Below, one piece after another: positions 49,249 to 63,500 of a stretch of DNA of 64,000 nucleotides (its first letter is position 1; each line of letters opens with the position of its first letter). The notes below the pieces were generated by a model. That model was not told the origin of the DNA, made no database searches, and worked only from the letters and a program-made list of their open reading frames with translations. The position numbers and the translations under genes were made by a program. Origin of the DNA: Onchocerca lupi. Its lineage: Eukaryota; Nematoda; Chromadorea; Rhabditida; Onchocercidae. The stretch covers positions 124,001-188,000 of the forward strand of contig JAOVVO010000065.1 in assembly GCA_028564675.1 (NCBI GenBank), read 5' to 3'.

Positions 49249-52200
49249 AAAAAACAAAAAACGAAACAAAATCAAACCTTGCAAATAATTCTGATATGCG
49301 ACAAAATCGCGCATGAAATACATAGTACCAACGGGTCCCCAGCTACCATTAGTATTTTCGAAATCCTGAACCATGTTATTCAACAGTGAGAGTTGCATAT
49401 TCTGAGATAAATCTCCAGGTGTTTCCACAAATACCGATACCATCGTAAAAACAGGTATTTCATATTTTAAGCGTAAATCACTGAGCTAGAAAAATACATA
49501 AAGTCAAATTTATAGTAGATTACTAAAAATCATCGAGCAAATAATTGATAGACAAACCTTTATCAGTGGGGAATCCATCGGGAATAGCTTCTCGGGCGTT
49601 AGACTAATACTCATCCGTGTTATTCCCTAAAATGATAATGATTAGTCTAATATCATCTGCAAGGTATATTTACATAAATAAACAATAAGCTAAGATGAAT
49701 ATGCTAAATGATAGATGATAAATTCTTGAATGATTAATTGGAAAAAATGAAAGATTGAAAAGTATCAAGTAATGACCTATGTGACTAAACAAATGACATA
49801 TCCACTGAAGAAGAATGAATTGAATGAGTAAGATAGGTAAATAAAAAAAAAATACATACCCAGATGGACACAATAATATAAATAATATAAAGGACAATGA
49901 TAAGAATTGCTATCACAGGATAAGAGATAATATTTACGTATATTCTGCTGTATCTACTAATATATACCTTTGATTTATCGTGAAACTTCGAATTTTCACG
50001 CTGAAAAATAAGCAATGATATGAGTAGTAGGATCAGAAGAAGAGTTCTTTGTCTCACTTTTTTATGTTGTTGAGATTTTTGTGATAATTTCAAGAATATG
50101 CAATAGATGAAAATATCAGTGAAGTATCAGTGGAAGTTTGGTATGGCTTATATCCATCGGATGAAATTATTTCAATTATAAATTGAAGTGAACTTGAAAA
50201 TTTAAGCAATTTTAAGCTATGACAATTAATTCATCTTTCAAACTGCATTTTTTACAAAAGATTCTAAAAAAGTAAAGTTTTATCCTGTAAAGCCGAATTT
50301 TGCAGGAGGAAACTTACAATAATCTCGCTAGATTTTCTAATATTCACTTGATTTTTTTGTATTGCAATATTTGTAATATTATCTTCATTTTTCTCTGCTG
50401 CAATCTCAAATTTTCCAACAACGGACATCAAACCGGAATAAAAGGACATCTAAAAAAGACAAAATTAGATGAGATTATGAAAGAAAAGACGAATGAGATA
50501 TTTGAAGCATAACAAACACCTGATATAAATATGCCATAAACATGGCAAATAAATTTCCAATGCATAATAGACGAATTTCCGGAGAAGATGTAAAACAACC
50601 AACAGCATCAGCCAATATATTAGTTATCGCAGAGATTAATATTGCCGGACCAACTTCACTGAGTACCTGAAATATTTATTATTGATAATCGATGAGAATA
50701 CTATTTTAAAGTAATTTGCATAATTGATAAGATCAAAAATTAACCTCAGACATACGATGTCCAACAGTTTCTCCTCGTTTCTCACCATCTCGTATTTCTT
50801 TTGTAACTCGTTGCCATTCATGGATCATCAGATAGGAACTGTCAATACCTGAAAAATATTTCTACTTAATGCAAAATGAAATTTTGCAATCAATCGATTT
50901 CTTTATTGTTTAAAATGATTCTTATTTATCTTCTTACCAATGGATAAGACGAGAAAAGGAATGACACAAAGTACGGAGGAGAATCTCATGCCAAACAGAA
51001 ATAATATTGCTAAAGCTGTGGAGCATGCTAGCATTGGCGTTACGCAAGCCATTATCGCCAGAAAAATCTGAAATACACGTGAGTCACGTGAAATAGTTTA
51101 ATAAACATAATTTTGTACATTTTATTTGTACATTTTAGGTATCATTAATTTCTTTTCTATTTAAATTTAGTCTATCTTAACTGTTATTTTGCAATTTCGT
51201 TAATCTTACGCATAGCAATGAAATTATACCAGGAAAATATTGAATCTTATATTCGTTAATGCAAGTTTTTCATTAATTGCTCTAATTAAGTTCCGCATTA
51301 ATTGCACTTACTCATATCTATTCCGGAAGCATGCCAATGCTAAAGTAGCTTTGTAAAGTGAATAAAATTGAGTATATTGGCTGAGAAGATGTAGAAGAGA
51401 AGTGCGAAATGAATAATTTTATGGTACCTTGTAGATGTTATTCTGATGCATATAAGCAGCGCGAATCATTACAGTAATTATGGAACAGATACACATGATG
51501 ATAAAACCAGCAATGAGATACGGTAGCAATGATATTCCAGCACGAACCATTTCTTCCTCAATATAGGTCTTAGAAACAACATAAATTGTCAAATGCTTCG
51601 ATTTAAAATTCCTGTAATGATCGATTGTTAGCCAAGTGAATGGGCATTGTATTCAATTAGTAACTTTTTGTAAATAGTAATTAAATGATTCAGTGGTACT
51701 CAAAAGTTTGGTGTCATCAATGTTGTACCTTCAAATTACCTATCATCGACTTACATTTCATCGACTTACGTATCATCGACTTGCATGTCATCGACTTACG
51801 TATCATTGACCGACGTATCATCGACTTACATGTCATCGACTTACGTTTTATCGACTTACGTATCATTGACTTGCGTATCATCAAGATGGAAATTCGGAAA
51901 AAACATTATAGATAGAAGTAAATGTAAAATACTTGAAAAAATGAACAACATCCATTTCCCATTGTTTCATTTCATCGCTATTCCATTGAGAATTTTGCAA
52001 GACATTAAAATATAGCGAAATCATCTTCACCGATTTCATATTTACCACCGATGGATGTGTCTTATTCCGGATGATCAGTGATGCGATAATCGTATCATTC
52101 TCGAACAATTGACGCAATCCTTCTCTTTCCTTAGCGATTTCCTTTTTTGTTTCGTTCCCCTTGTACAATTCAACACCAAAAAAATATGGCTAAAAAAATG

Positions 52201-54633
52201 CATCATCAATGAGATTGATTTGATGCAACTTATTCCTTTAAGTATTTCTATCAGAAATAAGTTTGGATAATTATTCTATTAGAATTGTACTTTTTTTTTC
52301 TTTTTTTTTAAGCCAACAGTATTAGAATTACAAAAGTACCATGATATCAGTATCTAAATAGGTCAAAAATAGCATTTACATGTCACCTTCTACTTGCATT
52401 ACATTAAAGAATTCATATCATCCTTATCACTAATCACTCCATTTCTTCGATGAACAACAAACATAAGTCTTGATCTTCCTGATAAGAGTTAATCATTTGC
52501 TAAATTATTTGTGTTGCTCAGCAGTACTTCATGTCCTTTCGATAAATTTAAATAACTAGATATGTTTGAAATCAAAATTATCGAATACCTGAATATTGAT
52601 TTCCCGACCAAACAGAGTACTGCTAGGATAATTTAGTCGTAGATATGGATTTGCACGATTATCACGATTTATATTCTGCTTCTGTACCATATATGCATTC
52701 TGGAATTTTCACTGATATTATCCTGACAAATGCAATCATAATGTGATAAATCGAAAAAAAAAAAAAAAAAAAAAGAAAAATGAAAACGAAGGAAAACAAG
52801 AGTGTAAAAGTATATTTCGTGATAATTATTTCATATAATATAGTGCAATTAATCAATCGATAATTAATATGAATTGATAAAATATCAATATGTCTTCCTA
52901 GATCACATAAACTTTGATTAGATGTATAGTACTAAATTGATCTATTAAATTTCTTAACTGAGATATTATAATTGTTCTATTTTCAAATTATATATTATGC
53001 ATCTATAATTTCTAAGAACGGAGGAAAAGCATTTGAACTTTTAAAATTTTTGCAATTTATCGATTGCTTTTATCAATTCTGATAATAAATTACTTTTTTT
53101 TTTTTTTGGAATGAACAGCACTTTATGTATGGATAATTTAAACTGAAATAGACGATAAGAGCGCTTATTATATCTTTAAATGCTTTTAAATTGGTTTTAT
53201 ATTTGTCAAATGTGTAAATGAACAAACAAACTTTATTCTCTATAAAAAATGATAAACTATCAGGTATAAAGATCAAGAAAGTTAAGTAAAATGTTTGCAT
53301 TACTGATCAGATTAAGATTAAAATGATAGCAATAACTTACGTAGAACTGTATTAGAGGCTCATTTAAATGACAAAATGCTTTGCAAAATTGATTGAAAGA
53401 TTGATTGGAATGCGTAATCCGATTATATAATGTAATATTGTTGAGGGCAAGATTTAGAACCTTAAAATATACCGTATTCGAATAATATAAGAAGCAATAA
53501 TGCTGATTACGATATATATTACCTTTTATTCGTTAAGATTATATTGCAAAACTTTTTTTTTTTTTCTAAAATCAGCAAAAATGTCAATATCAAGCACTGA
53601 ATAGACTGCCGTACAAAATAGAGAATACTGTAATGATTTTTATCAAGCATTGATTAGACTACTGTAATGATTTTTGAACTTACCTGTATAGCATTATCAA
53701 GATGATTTGGTCGAAGCATAGAATGACCATCTTTGGCGACAATAAATATTCTTGTGGAAATGGCTAAACCACGTCCGGAAAAGAAATTCAAATATTTGCT
53801 ATATTCAATACGAGAACGTGCTTCAAATGGTGAATAACCTTCTAGATCGTTACGTTGCCTACAATAATTACATGATTCTATTGTTCGTAATTCTTGAAGA
53901 AATTCTTAGCATTTGCGAAATTCATGAAAGTTTCACACTTTTTTCATCTTTGTTTTCCTGCTAAAAAAGTGAAGAAATACTTTCAATATTAGCTCTCTAT
54001 AGAATGTAAATTGAAGAACGAACGGTGTCATGGCTATTTTGATGAGTGCTAGCAGAGAGAATATTATGCAAATAATCATAGCTGGCCAAGCAAAACGAGT
54101 AATCCAGAAGCCCCATTTGTTGTAAACTTTGATAATAAACTTGACGAATCTGTAATCAACATATTACATTTGATGATACTATGAAAATTGCCTTAATGAT
54201 TAGAAATTTTCATTTTTTTCAACATGAAATGGAACAAACATTGATTCCTTCTTTCCTGATTCTTCGAAGAAATGCACGGAACGTTTTCCTACCAGAACAC
54301 TTGATCGTTGATGTCTATGGATTGAAGATAACAAATCCTGATCTGTATGATTTTGGAAAAATAAATTATCATGAATGATGCCGACATGACTTGCTACATC
54401 ACTACTTTGCTGGGATATTTGCCGCAAATCTGAAAATAAAGTAAATACAAAAGATTTTCTTGTTTTCGTCAAAAATAATTTTCAATTAATTTTGTTTGTA
54501 TGATGCTCAAATATAGATTATAGAATATAGATTATAGTAAGAAGTAAATACTATTTTCGCGTTTTTTTGCTTCTTCATCCGCAGAATTTTCCCAATGAAC
54601 TATTGTTGATCTATATTTAATTTTCTGCGACAT
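46339..54633 (-). CDS. Patched-related (PTR) sterol-sensing-domain protein
   Basis: Exons in transcript order: 54633-54552, 54429-54293, 54139-54024, 53858-53684, 53460-53341, 52699-52589, 52189-51933, 51611-51428, 51067-50938, 50848-50745, 50666-50520, 50449-50318, 50000-49860, 49626-49558, 49485-49278, 49118-48947, 48759-48640, 48432-48245, 47226-47101, 46887-46757 and 46608-46339; 1039 residues. TM1 (KWGFWITRFAWPAMIICIIF) is followed by the PTR hallmark MTPQRNDLEGYSPFEARSR and a large ectodomain (AFCHLNEPLIQFY). The sterol-sensing domain spans about 350-530, with SIGIDSSYLMIHEWQR and VGPAILISAITNILADAVGC. The second half has EKLFPMDSPLIK, SISIGF-type TM sequence (IISIGFSVDIPAHVAYHY) and GLMILPAILSIIHW. 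PTRs are RND-type membrane proteins that in worms act in moulting, cuticle and membrane trafficking. The 54139 acceptor (gtcaag) was chosen for frame; the canonical site at 54149 breaks it. The start ATG at 54633 is provisional. Confidence 0.88.
49207..49247. repeat. Poly-A tract of 41 bases in a PTR intron
   Basis: Forty-one consecutive A on + (T on the coding strand of the PTR gene), 31 bases from the 49278 exon border. It is the longest homopolymer I noticed in the window and its length is likely to be unstable. Confidence 0.85.
51741..51883. repeat. 15-bp minisatellite in a PTR intron
   Basis: Nine full units of tatcatcgacttacg with one to four changes each, plus a partial tenth. Being 15 bases long it stays open in several frames, which produces repetitive Ile-Asp-Leu-Arg or Ser-Thr-Tyr-Val peptides that are not genes. 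It sits in the intron between the 52189-51933 and 51611-51428 exons. Confidence 0.9.
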
Positions 54634-55848
54634 CGCTGATGATGCGACTTGCTTTATTTGTATTAAATATAAAAATCCTTTCAGCAAATCTTGTACGAGC
54701 TTTTTTCCTCCTCCTGTGAATGGTATTCTTGTCCTGTTAAAAAAAAAGTAAAAGCAAGTTACAAGTTATGTTGAAAACAGCAAAATAATATGATGAATAG
54801 ATGAAGATATTCGGAAGTAGTTTGAAAGCGATAATAAAAAATTATCGATTATGAATATCCATTTCTATTTTAGATAAATTTTCAGAAAAAAAAAAAAATA
54901 GCGAAGCAGAATAGCATTAGGCAATAATTTTACGAGATTGATGTTGTGTATTTAACTATTTGAAAACGGAATCTTATTTTCGGTGAAACTGATTCATTGG
55001 ATATATATATTATTTGAAAAGTATTGAAAATTTTTATGAAATCAATTTGAAGTATGGTAAAAAAAAAAAATCAATTGCTCCAGAGAATGGAAATTATGAT
55101 GAATAAAATTAGGAAGAAAAGAAAAGGAAGAAATTTCATGGAATATGAAATCTTGAAGAAATGAATTTCACCCAGATAAATAAATAATCTCCAATGTATT
55201 GATAAGTACTTAATAGTGCAATAAAAAAGAAAAAAAAAACTATCCATTAAAAAAAAACAAAAAAAAAACAAAAAAAAAGACAAAAAAAAAGGAAAAAGAA
55301 AAAAAAAACATAAATGGAGCAGCAGGGTTGAAAAACTGTAATTGTTAACTAGCAAAAGAATTTTTCTGATGACTGATTTACTTTAAACTTCAAATATTTT
55401 TTTACTAATATTTTTCAAAAAATAAACAGAGGGTGGAGCAAAAAAAGGTTCCAATGTCCTTCGAATTTTTATGATTCGTTTATTGATGTTATAATGCTTA
55501 TGAAAAGCAGGTTTCTACCAATGAAACCAGAAGATGAAAGATCGGAAAGGGTGGAGAAGATGGTTGAATAAATTTTTGGTATGACAGAAAACGCATAGGT
55601 AAAAAAGGTATTTTTGTTGTTTATGTCATTTGAAGCAAAACAAAAGATTGGTCTTGGTTTATGCTTATTAGTTCATTGTAATTCATGAGAGTTAATTTTC
55701 AATTCGTTAGAATTACGACTATTTAATTACGCATTTTACCTTTCATGATAACAATTTTCAATATTGAAAATTATGGGAAAGAGATATATTTTCTTGTATA
55801 GAATTCCTAATATACAAGTAATTTCTTTGTATCAAAGCGAATTTGCTT

Positions 55849-55884
<36 letters not shown>

Positions 55885-58106
55885 CCAATCTCCATTTTAT
55901 AACTATTCGATTTACTTTTAACAAGAATCTATAAACTTGAATCATTTGATATAATAATAATTTACATATCGATTTATTATAATCGAACAATAATCACATT
56001 TTCTCAAAAATTATTTTCTCGCTTTTCATATATTTAAGAAAATTTTAATTTGAATTTTTTTAAATAGATATTAATCTTGAAGTTTAGGCTCAAATTTTTT
56101 ATTAAGCCTAAACTTAGGTTGCTTGATGGAATTTCAACTTTGTTTAATTTGGGATGTTTAAGTTGAAAATTTCGATTTTAGCTTTTTATTACAATCTCGA
56201 GGGATGCTTATTTATTTGTGGTACTTTTATAATTTGTTTGTATTTTGTTTAATTTTAAAATTGCTCTTGCAAAAATTTTCTTCACCGTTTTGTCATTGCT
56301 CAATGGATAATATTACTTCGATTGCACTGATTCTTTTTTTTGTGACAATGATTTTTGCAGCAAGCAAGTTTAACATTTAATTAATAAAAGTATTCGTAAT
56401 TAATCAATCAACTTTAGTAGGATGTAAGTCGGATTTTAATAGCTACTAGAAATTTTTTTTCAATCAATAATGAAAGTTTTTCATTATCTGTCAAATTCGA
56501 TAACTTCATCATTGGTTTTTTTTTTCTTTTTTTTTTTTTTGCTGCAAAACGGTGATAAAAAGACATGTTGAAAAATTATCAATGGAAGCAAAAAGAAACA
56601 AAGAAAAAAAAAAACTGAATTAACAGCGAGAAGTTGTTGAACAACTTGTTGAAAAGTTAAAAATTAATCCGATAACTTTTTCTCCCTCTGTCACATACAA
56701 TTTTACGTTGTCACATTTTTCATAGATGAAAAATGATGTGCAATGATGAAACAGGTCAGAGCATATTATCAAATGGTACTCGATAGAAGGAAGTGATAAT
56801 GATCGACTTCGATGAATTATGTGCAAAGATTCTGAATAAAAAAAAGAAAAACAACGAGAATTGAATTCAGAAAAGAAAGTTTGAATGTTTTGTGTTTTGA
56901 TTCTGCTATCCTATTCGGTCAATGATCAATCAATTGTTAATTGGCCATATCACTAATTATTTCAAGTCAGCTTTGAAGAAACAATCAGGGAATTTCATTT
57001 CGGCTAGAAGAAAAAACAAAATTTTAGGCCACTTTAAAATTCTTTTATTTTGAAAAAAAAAAAAAAAAAAGAAAGAGGAAAAGAAGATAGAAAAGGAATG
57101 AAATTAGCAAATTTTGAAAAAAATGATAAATATTGATCGTAATAAAGAGACGAACATTGATTGATCAATCAATTAAGAGGATCGATTCTAGAACCAACTA
57201 ATGCTATCAGATAGATTTTCAAAATCCAGTAATATATTAGGAAGATGTGAATTTCAATGATCTTTTTGAAAGATCGGATAATTTTGTCGTCCAAATGATA
57301 GATAGACTGTAACTTGTTAATGATAATTTAAAATGTTGAAGTGAAATTTTGATTATGCCGACAAAGAGTAATGTCATATTTAAATTTGAATTAAATTAAA
57401 TTTCATTTTAGAATAATTTATTTTTAAATGAGAATATGACATCTGTTTACTTTTTTAAGCAGTTAAAATTTTATTCATTTCAGCTTTGCGAATTTTGATC
57501 AGTAAATATTGTTAGATTCTTTTCTTTGTAACTTCATACAACTTATTTTATGGCTATTTTTGCGATTATTGAAAAGATAGGTAAAAGATAAGGCAGAAGA
57601 AGAGATATGTTACTTCGTAAAACATGAAATTTTGATGTCATAAAAATATCCTAAAATTTATAGTTTTTAAAACAAAAATTTATGGATGAAAGATTTGTTG
57701 GAGCATCGAGAAACCTTGTATTTTTTGCGAAACAAAGAAGGTTTATGATTGGAATTTTTCTACTTATTGATTTTTAAAAATTTCTCAAAATTGACATTGC
57801 AAGTTTTATGCATTTCTGTTTACTAATACAATTAAATTGTCATTTCAAAGATTCTTGACTTGTTTGACTTTTCCAACCTTTCTTGAAAGTTATATGTGAT
57901 TGATGTGAAAAATCATGCTCAACTGAGAGAAATTCTTCATTCAAAAAAGCAATCAAATAATACATGACACATTAAAATTGATGAGATCACTCTGCAAGAG
58001 ATTGTCCAATTTTCGAATTCGATCGAATGGTATAGTTCAAAGAAGTACCGTTTAAAACTTCCCAGAATTATTGATTTAATTAATATTTTTATAAAAATTT
58101 CTTGAA
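54634..58106. other. 3.5 kb AT-rich spacer between PTR and the second four-TM gene
   Basis: No exon seen. It holds A- and T-rich tracts (55226-55310, 55853-55880, 56517-56540, 57053-57070). On -, the PTR exon at 54633 is open further 5' to an acceptor-like aacag at about 54741 (TRIPFTGGGKKLVQDL before the proposed Met), so PTR may have an upstream exon here. Confidence 0.4.
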
Positions 58107-60411
58107 TTATCTGTTGCTAGCAATGTTTTTCAATTTCTTGCGAACAAATTTTGTCGAAGTCATTTCCAATGAAAAACAATTATTATTTTTTGCATCATTA
58201 GTTGTGCAATCCTGATCTTGCATACTATTTGCATCTTTATTTACAGTCAAGCATTGAGTTTTTTGGATGGCTTTTTCTTGCAAATGAAAGAAACATTCAA
58301 AAACAATAATGAGCATCCATATCTGTAATTTAAAAATTTTCAAATTTTATTTCAAACTTAAATTTATGCATTTAATTTTTTGTAAAATGCAAATTTTCTA
58401 TCTCATTAAGATTTATATTTAATATTTGTTATTTCATTTCTCTCATTAATTTCTTCGATTCGAATCATTTACTCTACATCCATCGAAATTTTTCAAATTC
58501 CATTGAAATTTGAAATTAAAAAGAAAGAAACACTGAAATGAATTACCTGTATTAGATCAAGTAAAAGTAGAAATATACAAATGAAAAATAAGAATGAAGC
58601 AAAAATTTTAGATACATAAGTTAGTTCATAGGTTGATTTGCTACTCGTCATATTCAATGCTAAATCATCAACAGTACTATTATCTTCCAAATTAACAATC
58701 CTGAAATTTGAATAAGACATTGTTTACAATTAAATGCAAATTTTTAAATAAAAAATTTTGTCGTTTTTTTAAATTTTGGACGATTTGTTTAGTTTTTTTT
58801 TTTTTTTATTTTTCATATATACTATAAAATACATTATTTATTGGATTATGTTTCATCTGTAAATTCGATCTCTTACAGTAAGACTTTCCGAATTAGAAAT
58901 ATTATGATTTTGTTCAAAAAGTGTCATTAATATGGCATATAACATTATGATGACATTTCGTTAACTCTTGATTCTCGAATTTTTTTAAATTCCACTAAAC
59001 TTTCGAGCTTGTTGAACTCAAAGTTGGTCAACTGACGAGCATAAGTGAATTATGCGTACGTCAAGATGGATAATGATAATATCGACAGAATGTTTTGAAA
59101 TGATTATAGCTTTGATTGACAATGGTTGCATAAAAAGAAAAGGTCACGCAAGTAGCACTCCGAGTTATTCTTGAAAGCCTTTTACGTGTCTGACCTGACG
59201 CTACGTTTCTACAAAGATCAGGAAATCCTGATAACTCGGATAAAATGATTGAAAATACTATCAGCCATCAAAATATATTTATGAATGAGGAATGTATTTT
59301 GAAAGAAGATAATTTCTGGTAATTTGATAATTTTTGCTTATTAGGTGTAATTTTTAGGTGTAATTTTTGTAATTTTTGTAATTTTGATAGGTGTAATTTT
59401 TTGATAAAAATCTCTTCTAAAAGATGAACTATCCGTAAATTCAATTAATGTTAGTATAATAAAAGTGAAAAAAATTAATGCAAATATAATAATTTTTTCT
59501 TGCTTTATTAATTTAGCAATTCCAATGATGCTTTTTTATTTTTTCAAGTAAATAAAAATAACATACCTGAAATCTAAGCTCGTTCCAACCATTAGAGTAA
59601 ATAAACAAAATAAACAGATAAGTGAAAGGATACATAGTGTTGCAATCTGTAATTTGTTAAATATTTAAAAAATTAAATCATGCAAATATTTCGCTTATCA
59701 CCGCTTATCATTAATAAAAAATGTCATATCACGAGAAATTTATGAATGGATATTAAATTGAAATAATCTATCTTAAAATTATCATTTCCAATTAATGCGA
59801 ACGATTGTAAAGCAATGAAAAGAAGTATATAAAATGATAGGTAAAATTGTTATGTTATGAAATATGAAATGAATAATTCAATCATAAATTATTATGATTA
59901 TATATATATATTAATTTCTGCTAACTTTTTGCAAGAAAATCAAAAATTTCGGAATAAAAATTGAGTATTTGTTAATTAATTACCTGCATTAATAAATGTG
60001 GTATCAACAAATATGGAATTGATGTTTTGATAGCCACAAAGAGTAAGATGGAAGCAATTAGAGCAAGAATTATACCAAATAATAACATTGATAATGAAAG
60101 ATATTGTTCACTTGTTTTCACAAAATGATAAATTGTTGAAAAAATCTAAATTCGAATAATTGAAATATTCAAAATTGAGTATAAATTCCCAAATCAATCA
60201 ATAATTGCATTTGTGATCAAAAATGGATCTTTCTGATAATGATCAAAATCAAGTATACCTCATAGGAAAAATAACATATTTCTATGCATCCAATGAGCAA
60301 CGTAGCAGTAGTAACATGTAGTAGATTACAGCAACACCTATTACGTCGTTTTATCATTTTTATCATTTTCGTAGATTTCGTCATTCTGTTTTCTTGATCC
60401 GGTTTTGTCAT
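58107..60411 (-). CDS. Second four-TM membrane protein, unrecognised family
   Basis: Exons in transcript order are 60411-60259, 60145-59984, 59646-59567, 58700-58547 and 58322-58107, 254 residues with matching phases. The N-terminus MTKPDQENRMTKSTKMIKMI is basic and runs into RRNRCCCN, a possible palmitoylation cluster beside TM1 (HVTTATLLIGCIEICYFSYE). TM2 is YLSLSMLLFGIILALIASIL; TM3 is IATLCILSLICLFCLFTLMV. A loop of about 35 residues follows (VGTSLDFRIVNLEDNSTVDD, with N-glycosylation sequons NST and NMT). TM4 is SFLFFICIFLLLLDLIQIWM. The tail is hydrophilic with several Cys and ends KKLKNIASNR. The layout, with a glycosylatable loop between TM3 and TM4, parallels the gene at 18406-20367 and tetraspan/LAPTM-like proteins, but the loop lacks a CCG motif. 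The acceptor aaatttcag just upstream of the ATG may take the spliced leader. Confidence 0.75.
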
Positions 60412-60503
60412 TTCTTTCTTTTATTACCTGAAATTTATGAAAAAATCTCATCTCACAATTGCATAATTTCTTTTCTTCTAAATTTTGCTTTGGGCGATAG
60501 AGC

Positions 60504-60536
<33 letters not shown>

Positions 60537-63500
60537 AAATTAATAAGCACTTTGTAAATTGATTTTTTCCAAGGAAATCAACAATGCATGTAATGGTAAA
60601 AACATTAGAAATACTATAGATAATTTCATTCTATCATATTTTAATTTCTATCTTTTAGTAAGTAATGCTATTATTTTTGAAAAAAATTTCTTTTTTTTTT
60701 TTTTTTTTAAATTAAGTGATTCACTTGATAATGAAAATAGTTTAGTTAAAAAAAAAAAAAAAAAACTCGTTTTTTTTGGTCTTCACAGATGAACATACGA
60801 ATTAATTTTTGTTCTTTGTTTTTGTATTTATGAGAAAAAGGGAATTTTCAGATAAACAAATGATAAAAATTCAAGAAAGTATGTAAATTAAAAAAAAAAA
60901 AAAAAGAAAAATTTTCGTTGAAGACTATAAATTAAATCCAAAATATATGTTCAATATATATATATATATATTCAAATATTTGATTTTCTCATCCTTCGAT
61001 TCTGATAATTTAAAAAAAAAAAAAAAAAGTGTCTAATGAAATACAAAAAAATGCTTTGTTTCACGTAATGTAAATAATTCTCTTGTAAATATTTTCAATT
61101 TAGACGAAAATTTTAAATTTGAATAAAAATTTTCAAAAGATTCTATAAAATTTTTTCTTCTATTCAATGAAAATTCTATTCTATCTCATTTTAATTATAT
61201 ATTCGAAAATTCAATTATTTTAAACATTTCTGAACAAATTTATTATCATTCGCTGATATTATCTTATCATAATAACAAAATAAATGAATGAATTAATTTG
61301 ATTTCGTAGTCTATTTCAATGATAATTATCAGATAATGGCAATATTTGAAGAGAGGAGACAAGGTGGAAAAAGGATGGAAATGAAGAAAATTTGAAAAGT
61401 TTGATGGGGTGGAAAGAGAGGATAGCGATTCGTTTTCCATTCAAGAAATGGCAAATTTCCGACGTCCACTAATAAAAAAAAAAAAAAAAAAAAATTAAAA
61501 TTCTATTGACCTTTACATGAAGATCAATTAGAAGAAACGACACGAAACCGTACCAAAGCCAACAAAATGACATTTTTCCGATTAAATTTCACATCAATTA
61601 TCAATTGAATTGCATGAAATAGTAATTTACAAAAGTAGCCATTCTTCAAATTTAGCATAGAAAATAGAAAAATTCTATGCTGCATATTGCATGCTTGCAA
61701 AATGCATGCCAGCAAATTGCTTGATATATTTTTGTAACAAAGAATATTGGTAAATTTAATTCTTTTCAATAAAGCTTTATATTTTTCAATTTTAAGTCAA
61801 CGATTCATTTCATTAAGATTTTTAAAATTAGAAATCTTAAAAATCATTTTTGCAAATTGCAATTAACAGGATTGTAATCATCATATGTGCAAAATTGTTT
61901 AGCAAAAATAATTCAAATTGTTCAAATTTAAAGCATCCAAAATCAACTTACTTTATTCGCTCATCTCAAAAACTAATTTTTAATTAATTTTCGAATAACA
62001 AGAAAAACATATAGTTTAAAATTTATTAAAATTAAAGTTTTTATTATATCTACAATAAAATATATATAAGAATTCTTGTCCATCATCACAATTCGTATAA
62101 CAATCGCAATTAATTTCTACAACTACTAATATTAATAACAATTATATAAACCGGTTATGAAACTTTAAAATGAATTTTGCTGACTAACAATATTATTGTT
62201 CATTCCTTTTAACTATAATTATCGAAAAAATAAATTTGAACAATGGATTTTTACAAATTCCATCTTAAATATTAAAAATTTAAGCTCAAAAAACTTGATT
62301 AGTAAGAAGTGAAAAATGAAAAAATGCTTTTTTTTTTTGAGGCTAAGATTTTCTAGGATTGAACAAAAATATAATCTAAGAATGTCATCGATTTTTTGAT
62401 GATTTCAGATGAAATTTTTCGATGTGACATTACGAATAAAGCAGTGAAAATTTTACATACAGGTGCTTTATTTACCTGGATAAACAATGATTCATTTGTC
62501 TTAGTCATTGAGTAAATGATTATTTAATACATCATCAATCGTCAAAGGTTTATATTTGCTCTACCTACAATTGATTGTAAAAATATCATTAGCTTAAAAT
62601 TTATTCATTTCTATAAGATCTCAATTTAAAAGTTAGAAAAAAAAAAAAAAAAAAAAAAAGGAATTGATTAAAAAATGAGGAATGATGTTTTAAATTAGAA
62701 TCGATGAAAAATGTAACAAAATTTAAATACAAATTTTTTTTCATCTCGTCAAATAATTGATATCTTTTAGTAATGCAGCGTCATTGAAAATGACCTTATT
62801 TCGACATTTTTTCTTTTTTTTTTTTTTTTTGTTATTTGTAAAAAATCAAATAATCGCAAAAGAAAAACTATCGATCGGTCTTTTCTAAAAAAAAAAAAAA
62901 AGATCAAAAGGCATCAATAACAAAAGTAGTTTGTGCAATTACAAATAATGAGGTGACTTTTCCATCCTCTTGAAAATTTTAATGAGGTCGCAAGGATTTG
63001 AAAGATGAGCAGAAGAAGATTTAAACAATGCAATATTACAACAAACTATCAAAGAATTTAAGCAGTAATTAAAAGCAATGTGTTAATGAAAATGGAAATA
63101 TTGAAAAAGCACAGAGGACGAATTAATGGATGGACTCAGAAAAATGAAGTAATGGAAGAAATCGAAATGGAATTGAATAAATTGTTTATTTATTTTAAAA
63201 TCATTGCTTTAACAGTTGCTGTTTGCTAAGAGATCGATCTGCATTATACGAAAAACATGTTTTGGTCTTGACCTGATGTAAACAAGAATATAATTTGATT
63301 ATTATTTCATTATGACTTTTTCTTCTTTTTCTTCCTTGTTTATCATCATCATTATTGATTAATTGCAAACAATGTCAGCTTAATATTGATATTGATTGCT
63401 ATTATTATTGAAACTTTTTCTTAAGCAAATTTCAAGCAAATTAATTAATTTATCCATAAAATGTTAACAAAAAGGAGAAAAAATCAAAAAATTTATTATA

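Noticed and set aside
51685..52015. Two plus-strand ORFs with repeated IDLR/STYV peptides
   Set aside because: They are translations of the 15-bp minisatellite in a PTR intron.
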